Of a stretch of DNA of 64,000 bases, positions 53,462-63,505 are shown one piece after another. Both the position numbers and the translations under genes were made by a program. Numbering within the stretch: position 1 is the first letter of the stretch; each line of letters starts with the position of its first letter. The DNA is from Cynocephalus volans (taxonomy: Eukaryota > Chordata > Mammalia > Dermoptera > Cynocephalidae): NCBI RefSeq assembly GCF_027409185.1, contig NC_084463.1:156476369-156540368 (forward strand), given 5' to 3'. The notes beneath the pieces are model-generated. The model had not been told where the DNA came from. It saw nothing but the letters and a program-made list of their open reading frames with translations, and did not search any database.

Positions 53462-53511
53462 GTAAGTCCCTGCCTCTGATTCCTGCCCCAGGTGGTGCCA
53501 CCCCCATGCAT

Positions 53512-53836
53512 TCATGCATATGCACACACAGATGCATGCACAGCTGCACAGACACATACAGTCACACATGCATACATGCACATATACACACGCATGCACA
53601 TGCAGAGACATATATAGTGATGCAGATAGACACACAGTCTCACAAATACAAACACATACAGTCACAAGACGTATACATACATTGTCACGCACACAGAAAC
53701 AGCCACTTGGACATATGCACACACACAGATGGATGCACAGACACAGTCTCACACACACACATACAGTCACGCAGATACACACAGTCACATAAACCACACA
53801 CAGATAGAAATAGTCACACAGACAAAGACACACACT
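53512..53836. repeat. Degenerate CA-rich tandem repeat
   Basis: Alternating CACACA, CAGTCACA and GCATGCA words just after the exon 6 donor. It yields His-rich open frames that are artefacts. Confidence 0.8.
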
Positions 53837-54654
53837 CCACCAATGAGTCCATAATCCCTCCAGGACTCCTGATCAGGGTCTTAGAGAAGAAGGACCAGGC
53901 CTGAGTTGTGGGCACTAAGAGAAGGGAAGGGGAGACCTACAGGCCTGGGGAAGCTGAAATCATTGGGAAGAGGCCTGAGGGGTGAGGGGATGCCTGCACC
54001 ATGCTGTGGGATGGTCAGGAAGCGTGGTCTGAGGATCCTAAAGTGTGCTGAAAAGAGGATCAGGGAGAAGTCTGCCAGGCTGAACAGAGTCATGACAAGT
54101 GACCAACCATCCTGGTTTACCTAGGACCAAGGCGGTTCCTGGTACACAGGACTTTCAATTGAAAACAGGGCAAGGCCTGGGCAAACAGGGAGGGCTGGTC
54201 ACCCTGGAGAGAAGACATCCAGCAGTGGAGAGAAGACTGTGACATTCCTGAGATCTGAAAACAAATCCTACAAAAGGACACACCCACTACTCCCATTCCA
54301 GGCACACAGTTGGGGAGGGGGCTGTGATAGAGAATCAGGAACATGGGAATCTGGGAGTGCTTGAGAACATGGGGACAATAATTTCACTGGATTCTGTGTG
54401 ATACCATCAGACAAAAGCTTAAAGTGTCCTTTGGAGGCTTCTGTAGCCCATGGCCTTCCCCTCAGGCTGCCTTAGGCATTGCCTGGGCTGGGGCTCAGCT
54501 CAGATCGGGGACTGCCAGGGAGACCACCTCTTCCAGAGAAACCTGTGGCTCCCTTCCTGCCACTCTGAGCATCTGCTGACCAAGAGAACCCCCATCTTCA
54601 CTCTGTGGGCCCATAATTGGTCAGACACCAGATACAGGTCTCCGGTTGTCCCAC

Positions 54655-55050
54655 ATTCATGCATTCATTCATTCATTCACTCAGCAAACATATGCTGAGC
54701 ATCCACTGTGTGCTAGACACCGGAGGAAGGCACTGGGGATACAAGCTGCTCTTACAGACTCACCATCTCATAGGGCAGACATACAGGAACCATCAAGTCA
54801 CACAAACAATGAATTACCACTACCCGCTAGAAACAAGTCAGGGAATAATGACAGTGACCAAGAGAGGGACCTGATCTAGTCTGCAGAGAAGATGTCCCTG
54901 AAAAAGTGACAACCTGGAGGAGGAGGAGAAATTCGCCAGGCAAAGGGGGTGGGGGTGGTTCTAGGAAGGGAGATCAGCATGTGCAAATGTCCTGAGGCAA
55001 GAAAGAGCTTGGTGCATTCCAGAACTGAAAGGAAGTCAAAGAAGGTCAGT
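54655..55050 (-). repeat. LINE-2-like remnant
   Basis: CATTCATTCATTCATTCACTCAGCAAACATATGCTGAGC, then GGGGATACAAGC and, later, GTGCAAATGTCCTGAGGC. This is a reversed L2 3' end ending in the ATTC run. Confidence 0.65.
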
Positions 55051-55144
55051 GTGACCAGGTCAAAGGGAAACAACGAGGGGGGACATGAGCTGTAGGGCTG
55101 CTGCAGCATGATCCCAGTGCCTGGTCTGTCCCCCTGTCTCTCAG

Positions 55145-55289
55145 CATCTCCATGGACAGGAAGGCTATTGCTTGTGATGGTGGCTGCCAGGGCATTGTGA
55201 ATACTGGGACCTCTCTGCTGACTGGACGATGTAGCTGTGTCCACAGCATCCAGAAGATCATCCATGGCAAGCACTACCACAATGGCGAG
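55145..55289 (+). pseudogene. Pepsinogen-like exon 7 (active-site Asp replaced)
   Basis: Acceptor TCTCAG, donor GTAAAG; 145 nt. Encodes ISMDRKAIACDGGCQGI, then VNTGTSLLTG in place of V/IDTGTSLLTG. The flap-side Cys pair of the family is present. Asn at the catalytic position would abolish ordinary peptidase activity; some PAGs are likewise inactive, so this change may predate the other defects. Confidence 0.8.
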
Positions 55290-55380
55290 GTAAAGAGTCG
55301 TGCCAGAGGGTCACTTCAGGGCTCTCCACACACTGAAGGATCAGCTAGCCAACCTTCTCCCTCCCTCCTTTCTCTGACAC

Positions 55381-55478
55381 TATGTCATCAATTACAACAC
55401 CATCAGCACCTGCCTGGCATCCTCTTCACCATTAATTGCATCCACCACCCAGTGCCTGCCAGTGCCTATATCCAGAAG
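55381..55478 (+). pseudogene. Pepsinogen-like exon 8 (frameshift and lost acceptor)
   Basis: The region reads YVINYNTIST, then shifts frame after a 1-nt deletion near 55411, and in the next frame reads PGILFTINCIHHPVPASAYIQK. The expected AG before it is AC. The donor GTGAGA is kept. Either defect alone would break the transcript or the protein. Confidence 0.75.
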
Positions 55479-56523
55479 GTGAGAGACCCAGCCCTTGGGG
55501 CTGGTGCCATGACATAAGCTGGTGCCATTACATAAGCTGCCTAGCCCAGCTGGCTGGGCAGGTGCCTCCCACAATACAAACATCTTGATAGCAAAGGGCA
55601 GTCTGGAACATCCATCATCCTCCAATAAATACTGAGCAATCGCCCCGTGCTGTCATGGTGCTAGGAATAAGGAGGGGGGACACTAAGGACCTCTATCCCC
55701 AAGGAGTTTCAGTTCAACAGGATGCTCCAATGGATAAGCACAGAAAGTTAGCTATAGCAATCCCTGAAATAGACCAAAGGAATAGTGACCGGTGGGGACT
55801 GCCCCCATGTGTTGTCCCACCATAATTATTAACAGTGCTCCCATCTTAAAATTGTCCTGGTTTGGATGGTAAATTAGATGGTGACCCTAGTCCTAGTCCT
55901 CAACTTAGTCTTGCTATTCCCCACTCCCTCCTCTGTAAAATGCAGTAACAGCCCCTCCCTTTGTGGAGTGGTCAGGACTTTCCCATGAGAGTCCAGTGGA
56001 GCTGAATGGGTTGACAGAAGGCTTTGAAGAAAAGAGGAGAATTTAAACAATTCAAAGCCCCTATCCTCATAGAGGCAAGAGGATGCCTGCCTGGGCTGGT
56101 TGAGGGCAGGTCTAGACTGGCTCCACCCAAATGGCACCCAGGGAGCTGTGCCAGGAGGTGGCCCAGGGCCATCCAGTATGATGAGGGCTGCAGGCAGAGG
56201 CGCACCTGGTAGTAGGGGACCACCGGGGAGAGCACCAAGCTCAGTCTTAAAGAATGAGCACAGGTGAAGAGGAGCAGGAAAGGCGTTCTCTGCAGAGGGA
56301 ACAGCCCAAACAAGCATCAGAGGAGAGAAGCGGCAGAGTGTGAGGAGCATGTCACGCAGTCCTGGGTCCTGGGTGGGCACCCCGCTTCTGCAGCTGCTGA
56401 AGAGAGCCTATTGGATCCTATGAAAGGAGGGAAATAAGGAAGAGAAGCTGCCAGGTCTGGCTATTGAAGGGGGGTGGCAGGTGAGGGCTCAGGCTGACCT
56501 CTGAGTGTTTCCATCTTCTCCAG
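55479..56523 (+). other. Pseudogene last intron
   Basis: No clear repeat or exon recognised. Confidence 0.45.
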
Positions 56524-56676
56524 GGCCATTCGGGCACCTGCTACAGCAGCTTTGATGCAGCTGTAGACGATTCACCTCACTCAGAGATCTGGGTCCTGGG
56601 AGATGTTTCCCTGAGGCTGTATTTCACTGTTTTTGATCAAGAAAACAACAGGGTTGGCCTGGCTCCTGCAGTGTAA
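56524..56676 (+). pseudogene. Pepsinogen-like last exon
   Basis: Acceptor TCTCCAG; encodes GHSGTCYSSFDAAVDDSP, then EIWVLGDVSLRLYFTVFDQENNRVGLAPAV and TAA. It is 51 codons including stop and uninterrupted. AATAAA follows at 56803-56808. Confidence 0.82.
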
Positions 56677-56802
56677 ATGCTGAGACTTCTCTAAGAAGCA
56701 ATCGGGCCCACCCCAAACACAGTATGTATGTGGGGGATTCCTGCCCAGAGCAGCTGGTTCAAACTGTGTTTGGTGCTCTGCCAAACCCTATTCCCAGTGA
56801 AG

Positions 56803-56808
56803 AATAAA
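56803..56808 (+). terminator. Poly(A) signal after the pepsinogen-like pseudogene
   Basis: AATAAA about 130 bp after the stop, near where pepsinogen genes polyadenylate. It supports a formerly working 3' end. Confidence 0.6.
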
Positions 56809-56819
56809 AGATTTCATTT

Positions 56820-58124
56820 TCAATGGTGCTAATACTACTGATTGCTTCTCTTTGGGTCGGGGAGGTACATCAGAATGAAGCAGGACTCCAGCATGTAGCC
56901 TAGACCACAGGGGAGAAAAGCCCAATCCAACTGGCTTGAATGAGCAGGGAGGCTCATGGAAAGACACTGGGGTAGTTGCAGGAACCACAGCAGGTCCAAA
57001 GATCTTGGCAACTGGACACAAGAAATCAAAATCCATCAGCTCACTCTTTCTTTCCCTCCCTCCTTCCCTTCTCTCATCCGTGATTCTCTTCGCCTGACAG
57101 CTTTCTTTTCCTAGGCTTCTACCCACGGTGGAGGACTTTGCCACTGCCTGCCCCAGAGTTTTACATCCTTAAGGCACCTAACCCAGAAAGGAAAGAAGCT
57201 CAGAAAATACCAGGTGACCAGGGAGGACTCTGACTGGTTCATCGTAGGTCATGTGTCTGGCTCTGGACCAATCATCCTGGCCAGGGCATGGGGTGCTATG
57301 ATTGGCTCTACTTGGTCAGGTGGCCTTGCCTGTGACCTGTAGGTGATTGACAGTTTCCTCTAGAAACACATGGCTGTAGCTAGGGAGTAGCTGTCCACAA
57401 GGAAGTGGAAGATGGGTGTTCTAGGCAGATGGAAAAGATCGTGACTACCCCACCAACATCCACCACTCCTCATTCAGAGGAATGGTAAAGAATAATTAAA
57501 AATAGATTCTATTCTTCCCATCTTCAAAGGAGCTAGACAGTAGCATCCTGCTCAAGGTGGGCTTGGGGTAAGGCCCTTCAAACTGGGATGGTTCCACTCT
57601 GGCTCCCCACAACAAGGCAGGCGAAGGACCCTGGCCACCAGCTCTCTGCCACCCACACCTGCAATGTCCTTTTCAGTCCTGCCTCCCAGGTGATGGGCCC
57701 ATGTGGACACGTGAGTCATTCCCACCCACGAACGCCCAGCATGGCCATTCCCTTGCCCTCAAAGACTGTCTTAGGGAGGGAGTGTCTCATATAAAAGGGG
57801 ACCAGGGTGGACAAGACCTTCAGCCTTCCAGAGCAGGCCATCCTGAGCCTCCTCTGGGGTACAGAGAGAAAAGCATTTAGTCTGAGCTGCAAGGGTTTGG
57901 GAAGTTTGGGGCGGGGACATCACTTCCCCAGTCAGAGGCCCAGGATGGAGCAGCAGAGATCAGAGAGCAGAGAGAGGGAGGGAAGTCGGGAGGGAAGTCC
58001 AGAGGGAAAAAGGAGCAGGAAAAATAAAGTGAAAAACAAGGCCTATCTCAACGCATAGCACTGCCCTTTTCTCGCGAGAGGCAAACGTTAGCAAAATTGA
58101 TGTTCAGTCTTCCTTCCCTCAGCA
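56820..58124. other. Intergenic stretch
   Basis: A TATAAAAG stands at 57790-57797 with GC-poor flanks. No exon with a pepsinogen signal peptide follows, so I do not call a promoter. Confidence 0.4.
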
Positions 58125-58480
58125 TCCTTCCATTGGGTACATATTTACTGAGCACCTACTATGCGCCAGGAGCCGTAGGGGACTCCTGAGATAGAGGGCT
58201 GGATTAGGAACTTGCCATTGAGTCATGCAGACAGATCAAAAGACTGATAACACCCAACAGTGAGAGCCAGGTGGAGGAAACAACAGAGGTGTTGGGAGGA
58301 GAGCAGAGGAGCGAAGGGCTTTGCCCTTGGGAACCAGGGAAAGGTTTCCAGGAGGAGTGACATGAAGCTCCATCTTAAATAATGACAAGGATTTTCCAGC
58401 TGGAGAGGAGGAAAGCTGTTCCAGGCCACAGAGGCAGTGAGTGCAAAGACACTGAGTCACGAAAGGACAACTTCCGGAAT
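58125..58480 (-). repeat. LINE-2-like remnant
   Basis: CATATTTACTGAGCACCTACTATGCGCCAGG, later GAGTGCAAAGACACTGAG: a reversed L2. Confidence 0.6.
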
Positions 58481-59934
58481 ACATGGGACCCTCAGGCTAG
58501 AAAGGACACTGAAGGGCCACCTGGTCTGATATCCTGCCTTTGTCAGGGCCATCCCACAGATAAAAGGCCATCCTCCCTGTGACAATCCCAGAGGTCATCT
58601 GTCCTTGGACCCCAATCCCACAACCTGTATCCCTCACCATTAGAATAGCGTCTTCATGAATTTCACCTAACTCTATTCTTCAGCAAGTCTGCTCTGGAAA
58701 AGTGCCTCCTGAGCTTCCCCCAAAGACAGGCAGCCACCCCTTGACACCTCACACTAAAACACACTCCAAAACCCTGCAGTTTCCATCTGCGTGCAAATCC
58801 AGTGTATGTACATGGTTATGTGTACGCGATCCCTTTGGGCTGGCATGGAGTTATGGTCAGCAAAAGGGCAGGCAGAAGATGGCTGGAGGCAGAGCTGAGA
58901 AGGGGAAAGGAAAGGGTGAGATCAGCACTGGTATTGTTTTTAAACAAACGGTAAATACACACTGGGCATAAGGGAGACTCAAGTGACCAGTTTGTTTGTA
59001 AAACTCGTTTTCCAGCTAGGTCCTCATGGAAGCATAAGCAACAACTCGCTTGGTCAGAAACCACAAATAATAGCGCCAATTGATTTGTAGAAGACTTTAC
59101 ATATGTTATCTCATTGTCTCCCCCGACACCTCTGAGAGGCAGGTAAAGTGTCCCCACTGCACAGATAAAGAAGTCTCCTCGGATCTATCTGGCTCCGGTA
59201 CCTGGTGTCAGGAACATAGTAGGCCCCCAACAAATATGTATTGAATAAATGAATGGGTGAATTAGGAATGCTGCCACTATAGCATAGTGCTGCCTCTCTG
59301 ACAGGATACATGTATGGTAGCCACGTGGTTTACTTCCCTTATATCAATAATAAGAGGTCAGGGTTTGCTCCCCTAAATGCACCTAAGGCCCGGGCTGGCG
59401 CCTATGTCTATTAATGAACCAAAGTGTTTTCGAAGCTCTGTATTTGTACCCATGCCACAAACATGAAGATAAATTCTGCTCTTCAAAGCAAACATCCGCC
59501 CCCTTCCACTTTGATGCTTTACCAATTACCAGCTATATAGCCTTTGGTGAGAGGGAATGTGGAGAAAAAGACAGCTTGAACACTTCTTGTAAGAGTGTAA
59601 ATTGGTACGATCTTTTTGGAGATGATTTGTGTAGCCTTTGTCCCAGCAATTTTACTTCCAAGATTTTTGCTACGGCAATGGTCAGAAGGGCCCAAAACAT
59701 AAATAAGCATGGATGTAATCTGCAGAGTCTCTTACAACAGGGAAAATCTGAACATCCCAGTGTCCATTAAACAGAGATTGCCCACAGCATATAGAGACCA
59801 TCATGCAGATATCTTAAGTCATGTCTTAGAAGAATATTTAATACCATGAGAAATATTTCTAATATGATATTAAGAGAAAAGAACAGAATAGAAGACAGCA
59901 TGACCCCAAGTTTGGTAAGCTCATGTAAGACAGG
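58481..59934. other. Intergenic stretch
   Basis: Unique and old-repeat sequence. A MIR/L2-like tail is near 59150-59250. No gene features. Confidence 0.4.
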
Positions 59935-60083
59935 ACAGCATAGTGTCCAGGCATGCAGGTCCTGGAGGCTTTCTTCCTGAATTCAAATCCCACCTCTCAC
60001 ACGTACAGTCACATGACCTTGGATAAGTTCATTTCTGGGTATCAGTTTCCTATTCCATAAATATGGGATAAGAATAGTCCCTC
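59935..60083 (+). repeat. MIR left part, split by L1
   Basis: GAATTCAAATCCCACCTCTCACACG and CATGACCTTGGATAAGTTC, then GATAAGAATAGTCCCTC. It continues at 60602. Confidence 0.7.
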
Positions 60084-60601
60084 TGAGTCAGGGGGAAGGG
60101 CAGGAGTGGGAATGGGGGTTGACTGCTAATGTATACAGGGTTTCTTTTTGGGGTATTGAAAATGTTCTGAAATCACATCAGAGTGATGTTTGTACAACTC
60201 TGTGAATATACTAAAAACCACTGAAATTATATTAAGTGAAATAAGTCAGGCACAGAAAGAGAAATATCGCATGTTCTCACTTATTCATGGGAGCTAAAAA
60301 TAAATAAATAAATACACAAGCAATCCGGGGGGCGGGGGGACAGGGAAGAAGACACAACAGTCACAATTCCTTGAACTTGTTAAGGCATGTGAACAGATAT
60401 GATGTTGATGGGTGGGAGAGGGGAGAGAGTTGGGGGAGGAAGAAATCAGTAAAGGGACACAAAAATCAACTACATTATATACTGATAAAATAAAAATCAA
60501 ATAAAAACCACTGAGCTGTTCACCTTAAATGGGAGAATTTATGATATGTGAACTATATCTCAATAAAGCTACAAAACTATGTAATAAAAAAAATCACAGG
60601 A
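60084..60601 (+). mobile_element. Older L1 3' end, itself interrupted by a young L1 3' end
   Basis: The outer element shows GACTGCTAATGTATACAGGG and ends AACTATATCTCAATAAAGC plus an A-rich tail. AAGAATAGTCCCTC is duplicated at 60070-60083 and 60602-60615. Confidence 0.75.
60225..60501 (+). mobile_element. 5'-truncated young L1 3' end
   Basis: GTGAAATAAGTCAGGCACAGAAAGAG, TGTTCTCACTTATTCATGGGAGCTAAAAA and a G-rich 3'UTR match the end of the full-length L1 in this window. TAAAAACCACTGA is duplicated at 60212-60224 and 60502-60514. Confidence 0.85.
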
Positions 60602-60705
60602 AAGAATAGTCCCTCCCTGCTAGAGCTACAGTGAGGACTACATGAATTAATCTATATAAAACCTTTAGAACAGTGCCTGTCACATAGTAGCATGAAATAT
60701 TACTA
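60602..60705 (+). repeat. MIR right part
   Basis: GTGAGGACTACATGAATTAATC and CAGTGCCTGTCACATAGTA continue the MIR begun at 59935. Confidence 0.7.
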
Positions 60706-60821
60706 TTTTACAAATGCACGAGAAAGAAACCAAAAGGTTAACAGTTAACCAAATGAAACTAATTTTATGTCAAGTTGGTGGCATAGGGAAGAATTAAGTG
60801 ATTTTAAAATCTATTATTTTG

Positions 60822-60989
60822 AGGGACAGCTCGTGGCTCACTTGGGAGAGTGTGGTGCTGATAACACCAAGGCCGTGGGTTCGGATCCCATATAGGGATA
60901 GCCGGTTGGCTCACTTGGGAGAGCGTGGTGCTGACAAGGCCAAGTCAAGAGTTAAGATCCCCTTACTGGTCATCTTAAAAAAAAAAAAA
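60822..60989 (+). mobile_element. CYN-like SINE, dimer
   Basis: Two tRNA-Ile-like units: GTGGTGCTGATAACACCAAGGCC with GGTTCGGATCCC, then GGTTGGCTCACTTGGGAGAGC and a second B-like AAGATCCCC, then an A tail. I did not find a clear duplication. Confidence 0.87.
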
Positions 60990-61589
60990 GTTAACCAAAG
61001 GATATGACAGTCATTATATCCAGAAGGCAGCTCTATAGACAATTTTCTTCTCAAACTTTTCTGTTTTCTCAGTGATTGCTTTTAAGACTGGGTGGAAAGC
61101 TAAGCATCATTTTATAAAAGAGAGAGGAAGACCTCCAGCAGAGAGGAGACCATACCTTTGTTGGGGTTACCTGGGTTCCTGCTGGAGCAGGTTGTTTCCC
61201 ACAGAAAAAGGTGATCCGGAAGCAGACAGTCAGTGGAGGACTGACACCTAGTGGCCAGGATGGATCTTACACTCGTGCACACACGCACCCACCGCTCCAC
61301 ACTGGTTCCATCTACTTGAACAGCTATTTAGCAACATGAAACCCCTTTCATATAAACTCTCCTACCTTTAGACCTGCTAATCCCACTTTGACAAAGAGAT
61401 CCCAAATAAATAAATTATTATTTTTGTTACCTATAAATTATTTATTAGCTACAAAGATTTTCCCAAGGAATCTATTAATAGTAGTGAAAGTTGGAAACCA
61501 CCCTATATTCTAACAGGGAAATTTTATCGACAGGAAGGAACCTGCTCCTGGCTCTTTAAGTGATGCAGGTGGTCTATGTCTATATAAGG
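60990..61589. other. Intergenic stretch
   Basis: A/T-rich, no gene features recognised. Confidence 0.4.
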
Positions 61590-61905
61590 CACAGCCTGAA
61601 TCATGGGTACCAAGCACTCCCTTCCTCACCTCCTTTGGGTCTCTACTCAAATGTCCCCTCCTCAGTGGAGCCCACTCTGCCCCTCTCTCTGAAATGTGAG
61701 CCCTCTCCCCACTCCCTGTCCCCTCCCCTGTTTTCATTTTCCTCCAGAATCACCATCTCACACACTCTGTAGTTCACTTATTTATCTTGTTGATTATCTA
61801 CCTGTCTCCTTCCCTGGAGTGAGGCATGGATTTGGGTCTGTCTTGTCCCTTCAATTCCCTGTGCTTAAATTAAGGCCTGGGATATAACAGATGCTCAATA
61901 TTTTT
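61590..61905 (+). repeat. LINE-2-like remnant
   Basis: GGGTCTCTACTCAAATGTCCCC, CTCCTCAGTGGAGCCC, and GGGATATAACAGATGCTCAATA match the L2 3' region in sense. Confidence 0.7.
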
Positions 61906-61971
61906 CAAAAATTAGGTGAAATCAATGTTAAGAAATACAATGTCATAGGTTCACGCTGAGTGTGGACATTG

Positions 61972-62346
61972 CTGACTATGTTCGTTTCCTAGGGCTGCCA
62001 CAACAAATACCCCAGGCTGGGTGGCTTAAACAATGAAATTTATTTTCTTACAGCTCCGGAGGCTGGAAGTTCAAGATCAAGTTGCTGGCAGGATTGTTGC
62101 TCCTGAGGTCTCTCTCCTTGGCTTGTAGATGACTGTCTTCTTCCAGCTCTTCACATGGTCTTTTCTCTCTGTCTGTGTCCTAATCTCCAGTCATACGGAA
62201 TTAGAGCCCACCCTGGTGACTTCATTTAACCTTAATTACCACTTTAAAGACCCTATTTTTAAATACAGTCACATTCTGAGGTACTGAGGGTCAGAACTTC
62301 AGCATGTGAATTTTACGGGGCGGGCACAGTTTAGCCTGTAACACTA
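61972..62346 (-). mobile_element. MaLR LTR (MLT1-like), solo
   Basis: Reversed LTR: GTTTCCTAGGGCTGCCACAACAAATACC, GGGTGGCTTAAACAATGAAATTTATTTTC, CACATTCTGAGGTACTGAGGGTCAG. Non-coding. Confidence 0.8.
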
Positions 62347-62619
62347 GTAAACAGAAGGAATACTGGGATGTGTCAAAAGAATACAGGAGCCAGTTTAAAG
62401 GGGCTCCCACAGGCCAAATCCAGGACAGTTTAAGCAAAAAATAAGTAATAACGATAATGGATTATAAGTCATTGACTAAAAACAAGAATATGACTCCATA
62501 CAGATCAATAAATACAAACAGACAAATAAATACATAGGATAGAAGAAAAGCTCTTCCTTACCACAGAATGCCGATTAAAAAATGTAAAATAAATAATCTA
62601 TTTAGAAAATTACTCCTTT

Positions 62620-62786
62620 GGGCCAGCCCGTGGCTCACTCGGGAGAGTGTGGTGCTGAGAACACCAAGGCCACGGGTTCGGATCCTATATAGGGATGGCC
62701 GGTTGGCTGACTGGTTGAGCGTGGTGCTGACAACACCAAGCCAAGGGTTGAGATCCCCTTACCACTCATCTTTAAAAAAAAGAAAA
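62620..62786 (+). mobile_element. CYN-like SINE, dimer
   Basis: GGGCCAGCCCGTGGCTCACTCGG, GGTTCGGATCCTATATAGGG, then a second unit ending GATCCCCTTACC, CATCTTT and an A-rich tail. AGAAAATTACTCCTTT is duplicated at 62604-62619 and 62787-62802. Confidence 0.92.
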
Positions 62787-62814
62787 AGAAAATTACTCCT
62801 TTGTAGCCATCATT

Positions 62815-63505
62815 TTAATAATTGACTCAGGCACAAATCAATGGATGCTTAAACTTTGGGTGACTATTTGATGGGGAACAGGTTATTTATAGTCTCAACA
62901 TATCTCCCTGCAGAATACCTTAATAATCACAAAAGAATAACTGCAGTGGAAAATCTTGGCAGCAGGCACGCCATTAACCAAGTAATCAAAGGCAATGTCA
63001 CTAATGATGGAACAAATCAACATCAGGTGCCCCCTGGTGTGATGCACTGAGAAGAACACACATCCCTCCTGTGATATTCCTGCTAAAAAATAGACAGCCT
63101 GAATCTAACCATAAGAAAACATCAAACAAACCCAAACTGAGGGACATTCTGCAAAACAACTGGCCTATGCTCTGCAAAAATGTCAACGGTCATCAACGAA
63201 AAAGGCAGGATGAGGCGCCAGCTGTTCCAGACTGAAGGAGACTGAAGAGACCTACGTGATCCTAGGCTGAATGTAGGACAACTGGTGAAATGTGAATAGG
63301 AGCTGGGTATAATGGTTAAATGTCCTGCATGTGACTTTGTGACATGGTACACGTAAGCGGATGTCTTTGTTCTTTGAAGATACTATCTAAAAATTTAGGA
63401 GTACAGGGTCATTATGTCTGCAACTGACTCAAATCATTCAACCAAAATAATAATTGTGTGGCGGGGCGGGGAAGGGTGTGCAAATAGGGTAAAATGTCAA
63501 CTGGC
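62815..63505 (+). mobile_element. Old L1M-type 3'UTR fragment
   Basis: ATTAACCAAGTAATCAAAGGC, GTGATGCACTGAGAAG, GACATTCTGCAAAACAACTGGCC, GTCATTATGTCTGCAACTGACTC and GGTAAAATGTCAAC follow the order of mammalian-wide L1M 3' ends. It stops abruptly near 63505, where different sequence begins. Confidence 0.7.

Larger units (their letters stand above)
53462..55144 (+). other. Pseudogene intron
   Basis: Contains a CA/ACAG-rich degenerate repeat (53512-53836) and an L2-like piece (54655-55050). Nothing else recognised. Confidence 0.6.
53345..56676 (+). pseudogene. Pepsinogen F / PAG-like aspartic protease, 3' exons only, broken
   Basis: Four exon-like blocks match the last four exons of pepsinogen genes: 53345-53461, 55145-55289, 55381-55478 and 56524-56676. 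Working family members are gastric or placental A1 aspartic proteases, secreted as zymogens. Family marks are SVLMLGGVDPSYY, DLNWGPV, ACDGGCQGIVNTGTSLLTG and IWVLGDVSLRLYFTVFD. The DTGTS catalytic Asp is Asn. The third block has no AG acceptor (GACAC at 55376-55380) and is 98 nt where the family has 99. No 5' exons are seen. The Cys pattern and HSIQKIIH favour pepsinogen F or pregnancy-associated glycoprotein over pepsinogen A. The locus is where human has PGA3/4/5. Family call strong, subfamily tentative. Confidence 0.82.

Noticed and set aside
53506..53904. His/Thr-rich open frames on both strands
   Set aside because: They are translations of the CA-rich tandem repeat.
60822..60989. Possible functional tRNA-Ile genes at SINE positions
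   Set aside because: The tRNA-like bodies are dimeric, diverged and followed by A tails with duplications, so they are SINEs rather than tRNA genes.
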